This document shows positions 18,565-27,730 of a stretch of 64,000 nt of DNA, one piece after another. Every line of letters begins with the position of its first letter. The stretch's first letter is position 1. The notes beneath the pieces are model-generated. The model saw only the letters and a list, made by a program, of their open reading frames with translations, was not told the origin of the DNA and made no database searches. Position numbers and translations under genes: made by a program. The DNA is from Nostoc linckia NIES-25. GTDB lineage: Bacteria > Cyanobacteriota > Cyanobacteriia > Cyanobacteriales > Nostocaceae. The stretch lies in contig NZ_AP018222.1 in the NCBI RefSeq assembly GCF_002368035.1, forward strand, positions 2,444,471 through 2,508,470. The letters run 5' to 3'.

Positions 18565-19956
18565 CTAAGATACAGTGATAGATGCGATCTTCGCCAATGA
18601 CTCTTGACGCACGCGCCGTCCTGTAATTATCATTTTGACTCCACGGGAAGGCGCAAGGGTAAAGCCTCGACGTTGAGGTCGCTCTATGCGCCCATCGACT
18701 AGCGCCAGCTGATAGTGTGATAGTATCGTTGCTAATACTAGCTTCATTTGAAACATAGCCAAAGCCTCGCCAATACAACGGCGTACACCACCACCAAAGG
18801 GCAGAAATTCATAGTGAGAAAATTGCCGTTCTAAAAAGCGCTGTGGTTGAAACTCCTGTGGTTGGGAATATAAATCCTCACGGTGATGGATGAGATAAAT
18901 ACTCGGAAGCACTACAGTTCCAGGTTCTAAATAATGCCCCAACAGTTCAATAGGTTCTTGTACTACTCTAGGGAAACAGGAAATAAAAGGAGGGTGAATT
19001 CGCAACGTTTCGTTACAAACAGCTGTCAGGTATGGTAGTCGGTAAATGCTCATGGGATCTGGTGAATCGCCTAGAGTGTCAAGTTCTTCAAGCAGTTTTT
19101 CACGAACTAGTGGCTTTTGGTGAATCCAATACAATCCCCAAGCGATCGCTGTTGCTGTAGTTTCATATCCCGCAACCATTAAGGTCATCAACTGATCGCG
19201 CAACTCTTTATCCGTCATCGATTGACCAGTATCATCCTGCGCTAACATCAGCATGGATAAGATATCTATGCGTTCTAGTTCGAGTTGCTGTCTACGTTCG
19301 GCAATTTCAGCATAGATCGATTCATCAATTTGCTGGCGATCGCGTAGAAACTTTCCCCAGGGACTCCAAGCTCCTAAATCCTTTTGCAAGAATGAGAAAA
19401 ACAATAAACTAGAACTCAAAGGCGATCGAAAAAGATCCAACATCTGCGGCAGTAAATCCTTAAGTTTTTCAAGTTTTTCTCCCTCATTCAAGCCGAAAAC
19501 AACCTGTAAAATAACTTGTAGGGTTATCTCCTGTGTTAAGTTACGAGCCAAGAAGTGCTGATTTAGTGGCAACTGATTAAAAGCTTTTGTACACAGAGTA
19601 CAAATCAGTTGACCATAGGCTCGCATTCGCTCTCCATGAAAAGCAGGCATCACAAGTTGTCGCTGTCGTTTGTGATGAGTACCTTCGAGTGAGGTAACTG
19701 AATATTCCCCTACTAAAGGTTCTCCAATTTTGTTTATCTTGCCGACGGCTAGAAACTTTGTTTTATCATTGGTTAAAATTTCCTGGGTTGCCTGGGGATG
19801 GTTTACAAACACCACAGTATCGCCAAAGCCAACTATTCTACCAGTATAAATGTCAGGATATTCCTGAGCCGCTTTTTCCATATAGCCGATAGGATCGATG
19901 ACCCATTGCAGCTTTTGTAGCAGAGAAGGGGTTTTAATAAGATTAGGTAATGACAT
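18565..19956 (-). CDS. cytochrome P450 of the terpene minicluster (CYP110-like)
   Basis: 463 residues with the P450 landmarks: I-helix AGYETTA (oxygen activation), ExxR in NETLRIH, and the heme-ligand loop FGGGVRRCIG with the axial cysteine. There is no membrane anchor, so it is a soluble bacterial P450 that would take electrons from ferredoxin. It is 27 bases downstream of the terpene synthase on the same strand and surely co-transcribed. In Nostoc PCC 7120 the equivalent P450 oxidises germacrene A, the product of its neighbouring synthase; by analogy this enzyme should hydroxylate or oxidise the local sesquiterpene. The CYP110 assignment is from memory of the family. Confidence 0.92.
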   Translation of the reverse strand: MSLPNLIKTPSLLQKLQWVIDPIGYMEKAAQEYPDIYTGRIVGFGDTVVFVNHPQATQEILTNDKTKFLAVGKINKIGEPLVGEYSVTSLEGTHHKRQRQLVMPAFHGERMRAYGQLICTLCTKAFNQLPLNQHFLARNLTQEITLQVILQVVFGLNEGEKLEKLKDLLPQMLDLFRSPLSSSLLFFSFLQKDLGAWSPWGKFLRDRQQIDESIYAEIAERRQQLELERIDILSMLMLAQDDTGQSMTDKELRDQLMTLMVAGYETTATAIAWGLYWIHQKPLVREKLLEELDTLGDSPDPMSIYRLPYLTAVCNETLRIHPPFISCFPRVVQEPIELLGHYLEPGTVVLPSIYLIHHREDLYSQPQEFQPQRFLERQFSHYEFLPFGGGVRRCIGEALAMFQMKLVLATILSHYQLALVDGRIERPQRRGFTLAPSRGVKMIITGRRVRQESLAKIASITVS

Positions 19957-19983
19957 TTAATTTTTGATCGGGTTAAGTCTAAC

Positions 19984-20970
19984 TCAAGAATTCACCACAT
20001 CATAATTTTGTGTTAGCTCCAGCCTTTCTATACTCTGATAGCGACTTGTGTGGGAATACCAATCATGATTACTACGTATCCAGGCGTGCATTCCTAATAT
20101 GTATTTTGCAAGTTCAGCATCTACTTCTTCTCCAAATGTGGGAAGAGATGCTTCTAAATCTATCATTGTTTGTATAGCCTTATTGTGCATTTCTACTACA
20201 CGATAAATTGCCTGATTTATAGGAATATGCTCTTGATAATGCAGTACCAATACTAAATTGTGAACATCGCCACTCAACATTTCTCTAGATACAGAAAAGA
20301 TATCATTACAACAGGCAATGATATGTCCTGTAAGAAATTGCAATTTGAGAATTATTTCATGTTTTCGTAAAAAATCGGGAATCGTCAAATTATGGCAAAA
20401 TTCAGTCAATGTTAAAAAAGCATCCACACCTATACTTGATTTACGAGTCATGATATAAGTATCCACATCTGGTACGATTCCCGCTGCGCGGATGGTTGCT
20501 TCGTCAGTACATGCTTCTAACCATTCTTGAAAGCTAGTGATGAAATGATGGAACCATGTTACACTTCGTCTTGCAAGAATCCTTTCTCTGAGATTATTTA
20601 AGGCAAGAACAAGGGCTGTATCTTCGCTTGTAATTTCTGCCCCATTTAAGATTTCTAAATATCTCTGATTATGGATCTTTAAAACTTCAGGTTTTTTTCC
20701 TAAATCTGACAGATCGCATTGATCGTCCCAAAGAAAAACCCAGCTTAACCAGTCATTTGCAATCTTAAGTTCTTCAAGAGCGCTATCAGGATAGGCAGAT
20801 GCAGCTAATAAAAAGAAATTAGACTTACAAAACCGCTTATAAGTTGATTCATTAGCCAAGAGGTTGAAGCGAAGCACCCATTCAATACCGAACTCTTGTA
20901 AAACATCAACATGCCGATTGATTTGCAGCTGAAATGGACAGTGCAAACTAGGAAAAAGTAACTCTTCCAT
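19984..20970 (-). CDS. class I terpene synthase (probable sesquiterpene synthase)
   Basis: 328 residues, the normal size for a single-domain bacterial sesquiterpene cyclase. Every catalytic landmark is present: the Asp-rich motif DDQCD (82-86), pyrophosphate sensor Arg176 exactly 46 residues before the NSE triad, the triad NDIFSVSRE (N222, S226, E230), and the C-terminal RY pair (310-311). It should ionise farnesyl diphosphate and cyclise it. The nearest studied enzymes are Nostoc NS1 (germacrene A) and NP1 (8a-epi-alpha-selinene), both encoded next to a P450 as here. The product cannot be predicted from the sequence. The 630 bp upstream is AT-rich and holds the promoter. Confidence 0.93.
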   Translation of the reverse strand: MEELLFPSLHCPFQLQINRHVDVLQEFGIEWVLRFNLLANESTYKRFCKSNFFLLAASAYPDSALEELKIANDWLSWVFLWDDQCDLSDLGKKPEVLKIHNQRYLEILNGAEITSEDTALVLALNNLRERILARRSVTWFHHFITSFQEWLEACTDEATIRAAGIVPDVDTYIMTRKSSIGVDAFLTLTEFCHNLTIPDFLRKHEIILKLQFLTGHIIACCNDIFSVSREMLSGDVHNLVLVLHYQEHIPINQAIYRVVEMHNKAIQTMIDLEASLPTFGEEVDAELAKYILGMHAWIRSNHDWYSHTSRYQSIERLELTQNYDVVNS

Positions 20971-21603
20971 AAAAAATCCTTAGCTAAATTTAATGGATAA
21001 ACATCTATGAGAAGACTACAAAGGCAATAGTTTTTTTCAGATTTGATGGTATATTTTCCTGGAAAAAGTTACTGTAACACTACGTTTTTCCAAGCACGAA
21101 ACTCCTACCGGCCTCACTTGTTGCGGTACGTAAATGTATTTGAATATTTCAAAACTTACTTTGCCATTGTTAAACTTTTTTTAAAAAAACATAACCGTAA
21201 TTATATGTAATTATATTGTTTTGATAAAAATAATTACATTTTTATTTGCTTCACCATAAATGCTGTTGACGAACTAAAAAACCTAAACTAAGGCATTAAA
21301 AAGATTGTTTTTATTTAGCGCTAATTGTGTAAAAAGACAAGAGTAATAATAACTAATTTGAGAAAAAAGGATAATTAAATTGTGGTGAAAGCGAAGATTT
21401 AGCGTATATCCATCTGTAGCGATCGCCCTAGCAAAATCTAAACAATTTGATGTAATAATGTTGCTGTTATCAGAGTTTTTGGGAACTATAGAATTGTCAC
21501 ACTGTAAATTTCTCAGTCAGTTCATTAAGCAAATGAGGTGGCTTAGTTGCAATCCCAGAGCTAATGATAAACAAGTAACAATAAGTTAAATTAATTTAAA
21601 TAC
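20971..21603. other. divergent intergenic region upstream of the terpene operon and the receiver-kinase gene
   Basis: AT-rich, with no coding frame or clear hairpin. It must contain the promoters for both directions, but I cannot point to a convincing box pair. Confidence 0.5.
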
Positions 21604-22923
21604 ATGAATTATAAACCAGATATAAAAATGCCTAATGTTTTAGAAGAGAGTTTAATTTTAGTGGTAGATGATACTACTACTAATTTAGAGATCGTCTTGG
21701 ATATATTAACTAACGCAGGCTTTCAAGTAGCAACAGAAGTTAATGGAGAAAAGGCACTAAAACAAGTTGAATCTAGGTTACCGGATTTAATTTTGTTAGA
21801 TGTAATGATGCCGAAAATAGATGGCTTTGAAACATGTAAAAAATTGAAAGAAAATCCTGAAACTTGTGATATTCCTGTAATTTTTATGACAGGAAACTCA
21901 GATACAGATAGTAAAATAAAAGGTTTAAATATTGGTGCAGTTGACTATATAACAAAACCTTTTCATGAAGAAGAATTATTAGCTAGAATTAAAACTCATC
22001 TGCAATTAAGAAATCTCAGAAAAACTTTAGAAAACCGAGTTGCAGAAAGAACAGCAGCATTGTCCAAAGTATTAAAAGATTTACAAGAATCTCAAATCCA
22101 ACTCGTACAGACAGAAAAAATGTCTGCCCTTGGCCAATTAGTTGCGGGGGTTGCTCATGAAATTAATAATCCAGTTGGTTTCATTCATGGTAATCTCGGT
22201 CACGCTTCGGTATATTTCCAAGCGATGGCTAAGCTAATTGAGCTATATCAACAGCATTATCCCCATCCAGTTGCAGAAATTCAAGAAGAAATTGCAGCGA
22301 TGGATTTACAGCATATGCTTTCTGATTTGCCTAACTTAATTTCTTCAATGAAAGAAGGCGTTCAAAGAATTCGCAACATCAGTACCAGCCTGCGAAACTT
22401 TTCGAGAGCAGATAGCGATCGCAAAGTTTATTGCAATATTCATGATGGTATTGATAGTACAATCATGATCCTCAAACATCGCTTAAAAGCATCAGAATAT
22501 CGTCCCAATATTGAGGTAATCAAAAATTACGGTGATTTACCAGAATTAGAATGCTTCAGCGGACAATTAAATCAGGTATTTATGAATATATTAGCTAATG
22601 CTATTGATGCTTTAGAAGAGTCTAATTTAGGGCGCAGCTATGTTGATATTGAATCCAATCCCAATCAAATTTGGATTCAAACTAGCCTAGCAGAAGATAA
22701 AAATCATGCCTTTATTCGGATTAAAGATAACGGTGTAGGTATGTCGCCTGAAATTAAAGAAAAAATATTTGACCATTTATTCACTACTAAACCAGTAGGT
22801 CAAGGTACAGGATTAGGACTATCTATTGCTCGTCAAATTGTTGTTGAAAAACATGGAGGAACTCTGGAAGTAAATTCGGCGCCAAGTGAGGGTTCGGAGT
22901 TTATCATTAAGCTTACAATTTAA
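21604..22923 (+). CDS. receiver-histidine kinase fusion (soluble)
   Basis: 439 residues. A receiver domain leads (VVDDTTTNLEI, phosphoacceptor Asp in LLDVMMPKIDG, Lys in YITKPFHEEEL), then a coiled coil, a HisKA-like box VAHEINNPVGFIHGN and an HATPase domain (ANAIDALEES, DNGVGMS, GTGLGLSI). With the receiver first and the kinase second, this is a relay protein whose kinase is probably controlled by phosphorylation of its own receiver. It is divergent from the terpene operon and is followed on the same strand by the FIST and kinase genes. The kinase core is a close relative of those at 24171, 26229 and the end of 12375. Confidence 0.92.
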   Translation: MNYKPDIKMPNVLEESLILVVDDTTTNLEIVLDILTNAGFQVATEVNGEKALKQVESRLPDLILLDVMMPKIDGFETCKKLKENPETCDIPVIFMTGNSDTDSKIKGLNIGAVDYITKPFHEEELLARIKTHLQLRNLRKTLENRVAERTAALSKVLKDLQESQIQLVQTEKMSALGQLVAGVAHEINNPVGFIHGNLGHASVYFQAMAKLIELYQQHYPHPVAEIQEEIAAMDLQHMLSDLPNLISSMKEGVQRIRNISTSLRNFSRADSDRKVYCNIHDGIDSTIMILKHRLKASEYRPNIEVIKNYGDLPELECFSGQLNQVFMNILANAIDALEESNLGRSYVDIESNPNQIWIQTSLAEDKNHAFIRIKDNGVGMSPEIKEKIFDHLFTTKPVGQGTGLGLSIARQIVVEKHGGTLEVNSAPSEGSEFIIKLTI

Positions 22924-23012
22924 ATTTTATTTAAAAAAAATTATCAAATCTTCCTGAGAATTACGGAATTATAATCGTGTACGTAAATAATTGTTTATAT
23001 ATCAATTAATGT

Positions 23013-24164
23013 ATGTTCAAAGCAGTAGTTGGTCACAGTAACGATCCAGATTCTCTATCCGCAGTTGAGGAAGTTATTCAACAATGTATGACTTCTCTTG
23101 CAGGAGATATTCCACAAGCTGGAATTCTTTTTGCTGCAATTGACTTCGAGCATTCCCTCATTTTGCAGCAAATTCATCAAGCTTTTGGCAGGATTGAATT
23201 AATTGGTGGAACAACAGATGGCGAAATTTCTTCAGTTCTAGAGTTTCAGCAAGACTCAATCACTTTGATGTTGTTTTGCTCAGACGAAGTAGAAATTTAT
23301 GCAGGAGTTGGACGCCAAATTTCAACCGATACAATTACTGCAACCAAACAAGCTGTAGAACAAGCCAAAGCAAAAAGTACAGTAACACCAAGCCTATGTT
23401 TAACTCATCCAGAAAGTCTCACAACTAGTGGTGTCTCTATATTAAATGGCTTAAAGCTAGCTCTTGGTCAAGATGTACCGATATTTGGCGGTTTAGCAGC
23501 CGACCAGTCAAAATATCAAAATACATACCAATTTTTTCAAACAGAAGTTTTAAGTGATTCTGTACCAATTCTACTTTTCTGCGGCAAAATATTATTTTCT
23601 CATGGTGTTGCAAGTGGTTGGCATCCCATTGGTCAAATCAGCAAAGTAACTAAAGTAGATAAGAATATTCTCTATGAAATAGATGGTAAGCCAGCCTTAG
23701 ATTTTTATCATCATTATCTAGGTTTACTTCCTCCTTCAATGGAATATCCCTTAGCAGTGTTTGAGCAAGATACAGACAACTTTTATATCAGAGCGCCCAT
23801 TGCATACGAGCCAGAATCTGGTAGTATCACATTTTTTGCCGATATTCCCGACCAAGCACTTATTCAAATTTCTGAAGCAGGTTATGAAGATATCCTAGCA
23901 GCTTCTAAAGCATCATTTATGAATGCCTTAAATAACTATCCAGGTAAAGAACCAAGTGCTGTTTTATTTTTCTCATGTGTAGCTCGTCGGCAAATACTTG
24001 GTACAAGGGCACAAGAAGAGTACGAGAATACGAAAGTTTGTCTGGAAAGTTATTTACCTGCCTGTGGATTTTACTCTAATGGAGAGATTGCTCCTATAGA
24101 TTTAATTAGTCGAACGCAATTTCACAACGAAACTTTTGTAACTTTAATTTTGGGAGTTCATTAA
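23013..24164 (+). CDS. FIST-domain sensory protein
   Basis: 383 residues matching FIST_N followed by FIST_C: an N-terminal part with IELIGGTTDGEI and SITLMLFCSD, and a C-terminal part with AVLFFSCVARRQILG and ACGFYSNGEIAP. FIST domains are intracellular sensor modules thought to bind small ligands such as amino acids. Here the sensor is a separate protein whose stop is followed after 6 bases by the start of a soluble histidine kinase, so the pair is likely a two-protein sensor-kinase unit. It has no membrane segment or signal peptide. The ligand is unknown. Confidence 0.9.
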   Translation: MFKAVVGHSNDPDSLSAVEEVIQQCMTSLAGDIPQAGILFAAIDFEHSLILQQIHQAFGRIELIGGTTDGEISSVLEFQQDSITLMLFCSDEVEIYAGVGRQISTDTITATKQAVEQAKAKSTVTPSLCLTHPESLTTSGVSILNGLKLALGQDVPIFGGLAADQSKYQNTYQFFQTEVLSDSVPILLFCGKILFSHGVASGWHPIGQISKVTKVDKNILYEIDGKPALDFYHHYLGLLPPSMEYPLAVFEQDTDNFYIRAPIAYEPESGSITFFADIPDQALIQISEAGYEDILAASKASFMNALNNYPGKEPSAVLFFSCVARRQILGTRAQEEYENTKVCLESYLPACGFYSNGEIAPIDLISRTQFHNETFVTLILGVH

Positions 24165-24170
24165 TAATTG

Positions 24171-25214
24171 ATGGAAAGTTTTGATTGTGAAAAAGAGATT
24201 CAGCAACTCCAAAAAACTAATAGAATCATCAAAAAACAGTTAGAACGGTCTGAGGCAGACCGCATGAGGCTAGAAGATATAAATCAAAAGAAAGAATCTT
24301 TGCTCAAACAAGTAATTTATGAATTAACAGAATATCAAAATAAATTAGAGGAAAGAAGTCAAGAACTAGAAATAATGCTCTTTAATCTTCAAATAATGGA
24401 GAATAAAATGTCTACATTAGGAAGCCTGGTTGCAGATGTAGCTCACGAAATTAATAATCCAATTGGTTTTATAGCAGGTAATTTAACTCCAGCTCAAGAG
24501 TATATTCAAAACTTATTATGTTTGCTAGATATCTATCAACGGACTTATCCTCAAGGTTCTCAGGAAATTCAAGAAAAAAGTGAAGCGATTGACCTGGAAT
24601 ATATGCGTGAGGATTTGCCTCAACTCATTTCTTCAATCAAAGAAGGTACAGATAGAATTTCCAATCTCAGCAAGAGCTTGCGAACTTTTTCTAGAGCAGA
24701 TACAGAGCAAAAAGTTATTTTTAACGTTCATGAAGGTATTAACAGTACTCTCGTCATTCTCAAACATCGTTTGCAAGGGAATAAGATTCGTCCTGCTATT
24801 CAAGTCATTCAAGATTACGGTGAATTTCCCTTAATAGAATGCTTTCCAGGACAACTCAATCAAGTATTTATGAATTTATTAGCAAATGCTATTGATGCTT
24901 TAGAAGAGTCTAACTGTGGGTTGAGTTTTGATGAAATTAAGGCAAACCCCAATCGAATAATAATTTATACTGCCCTAACTGAAGATAAAAATCACGTCTT
25001 GATTCGGATTAAAGATAATGGAGTAGGAATACCAGTTGAAGTAAAAGAAAAAATTTTTAACCATTTATTTACAACTAAAGCAGTAGGCAAAGGGACAGGA
25101 TTAGGATTATCAATTGCTTATCAAATAATTGTCCAAAAACATAAGGGCGCTTTAGAAGTAAATTCCGTGTTGGGAGAAGGTTCAGAATTTATAATCACCA
25201 TTCCCATTTATTAG
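24171..25214 (+). CDS. soluble histidine kinase paired with the FIST protein
   Basis: 347 residues from ATG 24171 (a TTG precedes it at 24168). Residues 1-75 are a coiled coil, then the H-box VAHEINNPIGF and an HATPase domain with DNGVGIP and GTGLGLSI. It has no sensor domain of its own, which fits signal input from the FIST protein encoded immediately upstream. The core is very similar to the kinase at 21604 (shared LPxLISS.KEG..RI.N.S.SLR.FSRAD), suggesting local duplication. No receiver gene follows, so the phosphate acceptor is not visible. Confidence 0.92.
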   Translation: MESFDCEKEIQQLQKTNRIIKKQLERSEADRMRLEDINQKKESLLKQVIYELTEYQNKLEERSQELEIMLFNLQIMENKMSTLGSLVADVAHEINNPIGFIAGNLTPAQEYIQNLLCLLDIYQRTYPQGSQEIQEKSEAIDLEYMREDLPQLISSIKEGTDRISNLSKSLRTFSRADTEQKVIFNVHEGINSTLVILKHRLQGNKIRPAIQVIQDYGEFPLIECFPGQLNQVFMNLLANAIDALEESNCGLSFDEIKANPNRIIIYTALTEDKNHVLIRIKDNGVGIPVEVKEKIFNHLFTTKAVGKGTGLGLSIAYQIIVQKHKGALEVNSVLGEGSEFIITIPIY

Positions 25215-25611
25215 GATAGCGAAATTATCTCTAGCCATCTACTTTGGGATAAATACTATAAGCTGATAATTTATTACAAATTTAAATTACATAACTAGTG
25301 CGGGTTTTTAGTCTCACTCTACAAGAGTGTGATTTCATCTAATTATGCGATTTAGATGTTTTTTAGTTGATCGGGCACTAAAAAAATGTTTGAAAAGTCT
25401 TCTTCTTGATATCAAAAGTTTTAGATACCTCTGAATCTCCCTTAAAAAGGGAGGCTTTGATTCCGGCTCTCCCATTAAAAAGCTACGGTGTACGCACAGG
25501 CGCACCACCGTCAACTTTTACAAAATTGCTGCAATTTACATAACTTAAAACTGCGATAAGCAGTTACTTGAGATCTATTTTTGGGAACTCTAAAACTGTA
25601 GTTCTTAAGTT
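25215..25611. other. intergenic stretch with palindromic repeats
   Basis: Contains CACTCT-ACA-AGAGTG (25315-25329) and CTCCCTTAAAAAGGGAG (25437-25453), the latter resembling ends of small Nostoc repeat elements. No gene is seen. Confidence 0.6.
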
Positions 25612-26169
25612 GTGTCCCGAAAGTTTATGCCAAATTCCGTTAATCATTCAATAAGTAGCCTGGATCTTCCCTTAGAACGGGATATATTTTTACGTACACT
25701 AATCAGAGAATTATCTGGTACTTTGCAGGATGTAGTTGGCTTAGAAGAGGCTTCTGGATTTATTAGCGTAGTTGGTGAAAGGATGGGTAGCCAGCTTAAC
25801 CAAGATTACAAATCTGCCTTGGAAGTCTCACATCTTTCTCGAAAGCAAGTAGCTGATGTCTTAGTTGATTTAAAAAAACGAATTCAAGGAGATTTTTACG
25901 TTGTTGAACAAGATGATGAAAAAATTGTTTTTGGCAACCGCGTTTGCCCATTTGGCGACAAAGTTGTTAATCGTCCTGCTATGTGTATGATGACTTCAAA
26001 TGTTTTTGGAACGATCGCAGCGAATAATCTAGGGTATGCGAAAGTACAATTGCAAGATACCATAGCACACGGCGCTTCTGGATGCAGAGTTATTGTTTAT
26101 TTAAAACTTACTCCAGAGGCAGAAGATGTAGAAGGTAGAGAATACTTTAGAGGGCTAGAATCTGTCTAA
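25612..26169 (+). CDS. methanogen output domain 1-type protein
   Basis: 185 residues from GTG 25612, with ATG 25627 an alternative. The C-terminal part has the conserved FGNRVCPFG..V.NRPAMCMMTSNVFGTIAA.N.GYAKV, followed by ACGC-like GASGCRVIVYL, which I recognise as the methanogen output domain 1 family. These proteins keep three or four cysteines (here in VCPFG, AMCMM and SGCRV) that could bind a metal, cluster or heme, but no biochemical role is settled. The neighbouring downstream gene is a PAS histidine kinase, so this may be a separate sensor or output protein of that kinase. Confidence 0.75.
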   Translation: MSRKFMPNSVNHSISSLDLPLERDIFLRTLIRELSGTLQDVVGLEEASGFISVVGERMGSQLNQDYKSALEVSHLSRKQVADVLVDLKKRIQGDFYVVEQDDEKIVFGNRVCPFGDKVVNRPAMCMMTSNVFGTIAANNLGYAKVQLQDTIAHGASGCRVIVYLKLTPEAEDVEGREYFRGLESV

Positions 26170-26228
26170 ATTGGGCTAGCTCTGGTGTACATCGGTAAAG
26201 TTTAGTCCAAGTTTAAATTGCAAGCCCC

Positions 26229-27593
26229 ATGACTCCCGAACAATTTCTTGAACTTGCCATAGTTTTACCAGAACCTTTACTTTTAGTGACTCATGAGGGT
26301 CAAGTCTTAGCTACCAATCAGGCAGTAGCAGATATGCTGAAATTACGCCGTCAAGAACTGCAAGGGAAAACCCTCTTTGATTTGGTAACTGAGGCTGCTA
26401 GCGATATTATCAAGTACCTACAAGCTTGTTCGACTAGCAGAGCAATGATTTTAGGTTCCTTAACTTTGCGTATAAATGATGGGCAAACATTAATATGTCG
26501 CACTCAAGGAGCAGTTATTCAACCTTGGTCTCCTGAATCTTCAGCTTTAATTCTTTTGCGCTTAGAAAATAGAACTTTAGCCAGCAATAATTTCGTGCTT
26601 CTAAACCAAAAAATTGATGAGTTAGCAAAAGAAGTTCAAAAACGCAAACAAGCGGAGTTAGAACTTCAAAAAGCGAATGAAGAATTAGAAATTAGGGTTG
26701 AAGAACGTACAACTGCTTTACAAAAAACATTAAAAGAACTCCAGCTTACCCAAACTCAGTTGATACAAGCTGAGAAAATGTCTAGTTTAGGCCAGATGGT
26801 AGCTGGGATTGCCCATGAAGTTAATAACCCAGTAAGTTTTATTTATGGTAACCTTCATCATGCCCATAAATACACTCAAGATTTACTGAAATTAATAGAA
26901 ATTTATCAGCAAATTTGCCAAGATCCTCCTCTAGAAATTCAAAAGCAAATAGAAGAAATAGATTTGAATTTTTTGATTGAAGATATAACTAAACTCTTCG
27001 AGTCAATGACTGCGGGAACACAGCGCATCCAAGAAATTGTTAAATCATTGCGAAATTTTTCGAGACTTGATGAAGCCGAATTTAAGCCAGTTAATATCCA
27101 TGAAGGAATTGAAAGTACTTTAATGATTTTGGATCGTCGATTGCAAGGTAAGGATGAATGCCCAGAAATCAAAGTTATTAAAAAATATGGTGAACTACCC
27201 AATGTTACTTGCTATCCCGGTCAACTAAATCAAGTATTTATGAATATCCTAGCTAATGCGATCGATGCTTTAGAAAGGTCGGCACTCAGTGGTCGGTGGT
27301 CACCTATTAATTCAAAAACAACTGACAATCCGCAAATTAAAATTACCACTGAACTAATAGATAAAAATTGGATAGCGATTACTATTGCTGATAATGGTTT
27401 GGGAATTGATGAACAAGTTAGCTCAAAGCTATTCGATCCATTTTTCACTACTAAACCTGTGGGTAAAGGCACTGGGCTAGGTCTATCTATAAGCTATCAA
27501 ATTATAGTGGAGAAACATGGAGGACAACTTAACTGTTTTTCTACTGCGGGAAAAGGTGCAGAATTTTTAATTAAGATACCTGTTAACTCATAG
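26229..27593 (+). CDS. PAS-domain histidine kinase (soluble)
   Basis: 454 residues. A PAS domain (about 8-120: LLLVTHEGQVLATNQAVADML) is followed by a coiled coil, H-box IAHEVNNPVSFIYGN and HATPase (ADNGLGID, GTGLGLSI). It has no membrane segment. It lies 59 bases behind the methanogen-output-domain gene on the same strand, so the two are probably co-transcribed. The kinase core is very close to the last 350 residues of the giant kinase at 12375 (shared LGQMVAGIAHE, SLRNFSRLDE, NVTCYPGQLNQVFMNIL-type stretch), showing that this kinase module has multiplied within this block. Confidence 0.92.
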   Translation: MTPEQFLELAIVLPEPLLLVTHEGQVLATNQAVADMLKLRRQELQGKTLFDLVTEAASDIIKYLQACSTSRAMILGSLTLRINDGQTLICRTQGAVIQPWSPESSALILLRLENRTLASNNFVLLNQKIDELAKEVQKRKQAELELQKANEELEIRVEERTTALQKTLKELQLTQTQLIQAEKMSSLGQMVAGIAHEVNNPVSFIYGNLHHAHKYTQDLLKLIEIYQQICQDPPLEIQKQIEEIDLNFLIEDITKLFESMTAGTQRIQEIVKSLRNFSRLDEAEFKPVNIHEGIESTLMILDRRLQGKDECPEIKVIKKYGELPNVTCYPGQLNQVFMNILANAIDALERSALSGRWSPINSKTTDNPQIKITTELIDKNWIAITIADNGLGIDEQVSSKLFDPFFTTKPVGKGTGLGLSISYQIIVEKHGGQLNCFSTAGKGAEFLIKIPVNS

Positions 27594-27658
27594 GATTTTG
27601 GATTTTAGATTTTGGATTCAAATAGTGTTCTGAGTTTCAATTTAGTGAATCGAACTTG

Positions 27659-27692
27659 AAAAACGCCTGCTTGCTCATTAGCAAACAGGCGC
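27659..27692 (-). terminator. rho-independent terminator of ndhB
   Basis: CGCCTGCTTGCT (27664-27675) pairs with AGCAAACAGGCG (27680-27691) across a CATT loop, with one wobble. On the minus strand the stem is followed by TTTTTC. Confidence 0.85.
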
Positions 27693-27730
27693 TTGTTCAA
27701 TAGCACAAAGTTATATTCAGATTCAGATAG

